A stretch of DNA of 64,000 nucleotides. Source: Paenibacillus fonticola DSM 21315 (GTDB taxonomy: Bacteria; Bacillota; Bacilli; Paenibacillales; Paenibacillaceae). The stretch is taken from the NCBI RefSeq assembly GCF_000381905.1, contig NZ_KB907267.1, positions 1 to 64,000 on the forward strand, read 5' to 3'. The notes beneath the pieces were generated by a model that was not told where the DNA came from, did no database searches, and saw only the letters and a program-made list of their open reading frames with translations. This document shows positions 59,961 to 64,000 of this stretch, one piece after another; position 1 is the stretch's first letter; every line of letters starts with the position of its first letter. Position numbers and translations under genes: made by a program.

Positions 59961-62900
59961 ATGAATTTGAGGGATAACAAGGTCTGGATTTTGACGTTGG
60001 CGATCTGGCTCGGCTTTACGGGACTGCTCCCTGCCACGATCATAAAGGCCGCCGAATTGCCGTTCGCTCAAGGAACGGGTTATGGGCCAGGAGCTTATGA
60101 TTACGAGGCGGCGCAGCCGACAGCTTTTAATTGGGCGAGGCAGTCCAGGTTTGTGGGAAGCCCGGATCACGATGTGAAGTGGTCGTTTGCAGCAGAGGGA
60201 GAAGTATATTCAACCCCTGCCATCGGGGCAGACGGTACGCTGTATGTCGGGTCGTATGATGGAAAGCTGTATGCGCTGAATTCGAAAACGGGCAAGCTAA
60301 AATGGGCCTTTGAGACAGCTTGGGCCATCGCCTCATCGCCTGCAATCGGAGCAGACGGCACGATCTATATCGGTTCTGGGGATGGAAAGCTGTATGCACT
60401 GGATCCGAATGCGCCAAATGATGACGAACGTGAGAAGTGGTCGTTTGCCACAGGGAATCGGATATATTCTTCTCCTGCGATTGGACAGGACGGCACCATT
60501 TATATTAGTTCATATGATGGGAAATTGTACGCGTTAGATCCTGATGCTGACGATGATAAACGGGAGTTGTGGTCTTATGAAATTGGTGGCCAATTAGATT
60601 CTTCACCTGCGGTCGGAGCAGATGGCACGATCTATGTTGGCTCCGGGGATGGAATCTTCTATGCGTTGGACCCCGGTGCGGAGGATGACACCCAGAGGTT
60701 GAAGTGGTCGTTTGAACCAGAGACGGCAGAGGATTGTTTGTGGATGATGGATGGACCGTGTTCGTTCTACTCATCGCCCGCGATCGGAGCAAACGGCGAC
60801 GTGATCTATGTCGGTTCGGATGATGGATACGTGTATGCATTGGATCCAAATGCCGATGATGATGAAGATCGGTTGAAGTGGTCCTATGAAACATGGGGAT
60901 CGATATCCTCATCGCCTGCGATTGGGAAAGACGGTACGGTTTATGTGGGTTCATCGGATGGATTGTTATATGCGCTGGATCCTGATGCTGTGGATGATAA
61001 CAACCGGGAAAAATGGTCGTTCGATACATCGGTGAAGAATTGGAATATGATCGTCTCATCACCTGTAGTGGGAGCAGACGGCACGGTCTATATTGCTTCG
61101 ATAGGCTGGTATGGGGATGGAACGTTATTTGCGCTGGATTCGCATGCTCAGGGTGAGAACGAACGGGTGAAATGGTCTTTTGCCACAACCCGAGAAATAC
61201 GTTCATCCCCTGTGATCGGCCCGGATGGCACGGTTTATATCGGTTCTGATGATGATAAGCTCTATGCCCTTGGAACGCGGCTGCCGATTGCTGCTCCAGA
61301 TGGGGTTGCCGCCGATGCCGGCGAGAATGAAGTAAAGCTGACATGGGAAGCAGTTGACGGGGCTGTCGGCTATAGGCTCTATTACTACCAGGGAACAGCC
61401 GCTCCTGTTCAGTCCGATCAATGGGAGCTTGTCAACGAGGACGAGCTTATTACCGGAACCGATTATTCTGTGAAAAACCTGACAGCGGGTCAGTTGTACT
61501 GGTTTACAGTACAGGCAATTGACAAGGATGGAACGGAAAGCGACCGGTCGGAGCAGGCCTCTGGAACACCTTACGCGAACATAGCGGAAGTAATAGCCCT
61601 CGCGCCAGTTCAGGTTGCCAAAGGTACACAGCTTGCGGAATTGTATTGGCCTGCTGAGGTGCAGGTTCGGCTGACTGATGGTTCTGAGGCCGATGTGCCT
61701 GTCAGCTGGGATTTGGTGAACACAGACTATGACCCAGGACAGGTTGGAGCTTATCCCATCATAGGAGAGCTGCGGCTCCCAAGGCACATTCGTAATCCAA
61801 ATAACTTGAATGCGGAGCTGACGGTGAGCGTGATGCCGGGCAACGATGCGAAGCTGCGCAATCTGCAAATCAACGGGGAGCCGCTGCAAGGTTTCAAATC
61901 TGAAATTTATACCTATAACCTGCGTTTTCCTTATCCGACAGAGCAGATTACGGTGACGGCCGCAACATACGAACTGGAAGCGGCTGTTGAGATCGTCGGA
62001 GGAAATCTACAGTGGTTGCAGGTGGGAGGCAACCTGATTGAAATTATCGTCACTGCGGAAAATGGAGACACACAACGATACACGCTCTCTGTAATCAGAG
62101 AACCGGATGCGGCAGCCCCCGTCTGGCCGCCAGGCAGCGAGCTGATCGTCTCGGACATTACACAGACAAGCGTGAAACTAACGTGGCCTGCGGCACAGGA
62201 TCATTTCGAAGTTGTCGGATATCGTCTGTACCTGAATGACGGGATACAGGCGGATCAAGTAAGCAGCAAATATAAATACTCGGTAACGGAAAGCGTCTAT
62301 ACGTATACGATGACAGGTCTTGCCCCAGATACGAGCTATCGCTTTACCGTCAAAGCTTATGATGCTGCGGGGAATGATAGTGAGCCTGGATTAAGCAAGA
62401 CAGCCGTAACACTTCGGCATTCCTCCTCCGGCGACGGAGATTCGTATAGGGGTTCGGGAGGAGGCAGCTCGTATTTATCCCGGAACGCCAACTTGAAGTC
62501 GCTGGAAGTATGGGTGGACGATAAGCGCCTCTCCTTAACACCGGCATTTAGAGCAGATATATTGTCTTATACAATTAAGACGGAAGCGAAGCAAATCGAG
62601 TTGAAAATCTCCGCCGAGTACTCTAAGACTAAAGTGACATGGCAGGATCAAACGTTAGGTGATGGTATTAAAATTGACTTGCAGGAAGGGGAGAACGTCA
62701 TTCCGCTGCAAGTCAAGGCAGAGGACGGGACCCTCAAGACGTATACACTTACTATTGAGCGAAAATCACCCCAATCCGCTGAACCTGAAACGTCGCCAAT
62801 ATCGTTTAACGACATCGCCGGACACTGGGCGGAAAGCTATATCCAACGTGCAGCGTCGAAAGGCATCGTTAGCGGTTATCCAGACGGCTCGTTCGAACCA

Positions 62901-63332
62901 AACCGCCCGCTTACCCGCGTCGAGTTTGCAGTTATGCTGGCAGGTGCCTTGAAATTGGAAGGCGAAGCAGCTGCACTGGCATTCACCGATCATGATCAAA
63001 TCGGCGAATGGGCGAATCAAGGCGTTGCGCAGGTGCTGCAGGCAGGCATCATCAAAGGTTATGAAGATGGCAGCTTCCGTCCGAACACTCACATCACCCG
63101 TGCGGAAATGGCGGCGATGATCACACGAGCACTCCAACTGCAGCCTGACACAGATGTGTCAACAAGCTTTGCTGATGACGGTGCGATTCCTCAGTGGGCG
63201 AAAGGCGCGGTAGAAGCAATCCGTGAACTTGGCCTCGTGGCCGGCCGCGGCGAGAACCATTTTGTACCGAACGACACGGCGACCCGTGTGGAAGCGACGG
63301 TGATCGTGCTCAAAATGCTGGAGCTGCAATAA
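59961..63332 (+). CDS. SLH surface protein with propeller, FN3 and cadherin-like domains
   Basis: A 1123-residue exported protein. Signal peptide to about residue 34; eight PQQ/propeller-type repeats at about 72-438 (each with PAIGADGTLYVGSYDGKLYA-like core); FN3 domain at 441-540; Ig-like segment 541-630; cadherin-like sandwiches at about 632-715 and 837-935; a second FN3 at 718-815; and three SLH domains from 947 to the end (FNDIAGHWAESYI, GYPDGSFEPNRPLTRVEF). SLH domains bind secondary cell-wall polymer, so the propeller is displayed at the surface. GAGGAGG precedes ATGAGATGA, so a two-codon frame overlaps the real start at 59961. Confidence 0.88.
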   Translation: MNLRDNKVWILTLAIWLGFTGLLPATIIKAAELPFAQGTGYGPGAYDYEAAQPTAFNWARQSRFVGSPDHDVKWSFAAEGEVYSTPAIGADGTLYVGSYDGKLYALNSKTGKLKWAFETAWAIASSPAIGADGTIYIGSGDGKLYALDPNAPNDDEREKWSFATGNRIYSSPAIGQDGTIYISSYDGKLYALDPDADDDKRELWSYEIGGQLDSSPAVGADGTIYVGSGDGIFYALDPGAEDDTQRLKWSFEPETAEDCLWMMDGPCSFYSSPAIGANGDVIYVGSDDGYVYALDPNADDDEDRLKWSYETWGSISSSPAIGKDGTVYVGSSDGLLYALDPDAVDDNNREKWSFDTSVKNWNMIVSSPVVGADGTVYIASIGWYGDGTLFALDSHAQGENERVKWSFATTREIRSSPVIGPDGTVYIGSDDDKLYALGTRLPIAAPDGVAADAGENEVKLTWEAVDGAVGYRLYYYQGTAAPVQSDQWELVNEDELITGTDYSVKNLTAGQLYWFTVQAIDKDGTESDRSEQASGTPYANIAEVIALAPVQVAKGTQLAELYWPAEVQVRLTDGSEADVPVSWDLVNTDYDPGQVGAYPIIGELRLPRHIRNPNNLNAELTVSVMPGNDAKLRNLQINGEPLQGFKSEIYTYNLRFPYPTEQITVTAATYELEAAVEIVGGNLQWLQVGGNLIEIIVTAENGDTQRYTLSVIREPDAAAPVWPPGSELIVSDITQTSVKLTWPAAQDHFEVVGYRLYLNDGIQADQVSSKYKYSVTESVYTYTMTGLAPDTSYRFTVKAYDAAGNDSEPGLSKTAVTLRHSSSGDGDSYRGSGGGSSYLSRNANLKSLEVWVDDKRLSLTPAFRADILSYTIKTEAKQIELKISAEYSKTKVTWQDQTLGDGIKIDLQEGENVIPLQVKAEDGTLKTYTLTIERKSPQSAEPETSPISFNDIAGHWAESYIQRAASKGIVSGYPDGSFEPNRPLTRVEFAVMLAGALKLEGEAAALAFTDHDQIGEWANQGVAQVLQAGIIKGYEDGSFRPNTHITRAEMAAMITRALQLQPDTDVSTSFADDGAIPQWAKGAVEAIRELGLVAGRGENHFVPNDTATRVEATVIVLKMLELQ

Positions 63333-63416
63333 AATGTATATGGATAATTCCTCCTTTATTGGGTGTTGTCCCCGCTCGATTATTAGATGTATAATCATGG
63401 AAGAAGCTTAATCATC

Positions 63417-63460
63417 AAATGACCTAGCCTAAGATAAAAGTTATCTAGGCTAGGTCATTT
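63417..63460 (+). terminator. hairpin family copy 9
   Basis: AAATGACCTAGCCTAAGATA pairs with TTATCTAGGCTAGGTCATTT (one bulged A) and is followed by T's; preceded by TGTATAATCATGGAAGAAGC. It ends the SLH protein transcript. Confidence 0.85.
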
Positions 63461-63506
63461 TCGTACTTTCCCTTTTGTAATCGTGACGAGGAAGAGTAGG
63501 GGAGAT

Positions 63507-64000
63507 ATGAATAATGATAACGATCACCTAAAAGGAATGATGCTGCGAATGGAAGAGGTACTTGTTCTTACATATAAAAAATCAGAAGTCTATAACAATC
63601 TTAGACTATATGTGCGGAAGCCAAAGCTGCCCAAAAGCGATGCTTCCTGTATCATTTTTTTTCACGGAGCAGGGTTCAGTAATAATAAAGTAAATGCTGG
63701 TCAATTTCAGCACCATGCTGCTCATTTTTCATCCTTGGGCATATTGACCATTCGTGCGGAATATCGTCCTTTAGAACTTGAAGGGTTGTTTTCCCCTATA
63801 GAAAGTTTGAAGAACGCCAAATCGGCAATTCGATGGGTTAGGGAGAATTCGGAACTTCTAGGTATTGACCGAAACAAGGTCATAGCTGCGGGTGCTTCAG
63901 CCGGGGGATATCTATGTCTGTGCACTGCCATGATTTCCGGGTTTAACGATCCAGCCGACAATTTATTTACGGATCCCGCGCCCAATGCGATGATTGTATT
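63507..64000 (+). CDS. alpha/beta hydrolase, partial at window edge
   Basis: The frame is open from ATG 63507 to the end of the window (164 codons). FFHGAGFSNNK supplies the oxyanion HG motif and GASAGGYL the nucleophile elbow GxSxG, with AIRWVRENSELLGID before it, as in hormone-sensitive-lipase/BD-FAE-type esterases. Cytoplasmic (no signal peptide). The site GGGGAG lies close before the ATG; a later in-frame ATG (63537 or 63540) is possible. Confidence 0.8.
   Translation, partial: MNNDNDHLKGMMLRMEEVLVLTYKKSEVYNNLRLYVRKPKLPKSDASCIIFFHGAGFSNNKVNAGQFQHHAAHFSSLGILTIRAEYRPLELEGLFSPIESLKNAKSAIRWVRENSELLGIDRNKVIAAGASAGGYLCLCTAMISGFNDPADNLFTDPAPNAMIV

Overview
The window looks like chromosomal DNA of a Paenibacillus-type, low-to-middle GC Gram-positive bacterium. 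Pointers are strong AGGAGG-type ribosome sites with some TTG and GTG starts, sigma-A promoters, an S-layer (SLH) protein, copper-amine-oxidase-N 'stalk' domain proteins, a DUF6809 gene, and an LplB/YtcP sugar importer with a YesM/YesN two-component pair. No rRNA, tRNA, CRISPR array or intact transposon was seen.

Layout. (1) 1-14.9 kb is an AT-rich accessory region of short, mostly unrelated genes: regulators, acetyltransferases, a phage-type lysozyme, lipoproteins, stalk proteins and immunity-like hypotheticals, mixed with many broken copies. The genes are separated by a recurring junction made of a hairpin terminator followed by a conserved block with a perfect TATAAT. (2) 15.0-22.6 kb is a tightly packed seven-gene operon of higher GC: KAS III-like synthase, ATP-grasp ligase, OleD-like reductase, metallo-hydrolase, F390-synthetase-like adenylating enzyme, acyltransferase-like protein and SDR. 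It appears to build an undescribed small molecule. (3) 22.9-27.1 kb (minus strand) is a lantibiotic/bacitracin-type ABC exporter with its histidine kinase and response regulator. It is followed by a 31-residue holin-like toxin gene (plus) and by an erythromycin-esterase-family lipoprotein and a DUF2812/PadR pair (minus). (4) 30-33.7 kb is more cassette DNA: an intact R2K ATP-grasp gene, a decayed stalk gene, a DJ-1-like protein and a VOC fragment. (5) 33.9-41.2 kb is a high-GC carbohydrate-uptake operon: two permeases, a binding lipoprotein, a YesM-type kinase and a YesN-type regulator. (6) 41.3-51.8 kb is mixed accessory DNA with a BlaI/M56 regulatory pair, two related solute-binding lipoproteins (one frameshifted), an orphan MntA-like nucleotidyltransferase and gene remnants. 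(7) 51.8-64 kb holds a GMC oxidoreductase, a Nudix hydrolase, a stalk-ankyrin protein, an AgrA/AgrC-like pair, a large secreted serine hydrolase, an SLH surface protein and the start of an alpha/beta hydrolase.

The most notable structure is the junction module: ten copies, all in the same orientation, lying at gene-cassette boundaries between 0.95 and 44.2 kb. Where a plus-strand gene follows closely, its start lies about 65-160 bp after the TATAAT, so each junction probably ends one transcript and starts the next. A second family of nine hairpins built on GACCCGGCCTAAGA-like arms, and three copies of an ATP-grasp/stalk cassette in different states of decay, suggest the region changes by recombination between short repeats. 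A shared regulatory layout (TTGACA plus two CTAC/GTAG dyads at identical spacing) links the BlaI promoter with a solute-binding-protein promoter 1.6 kb upstream.
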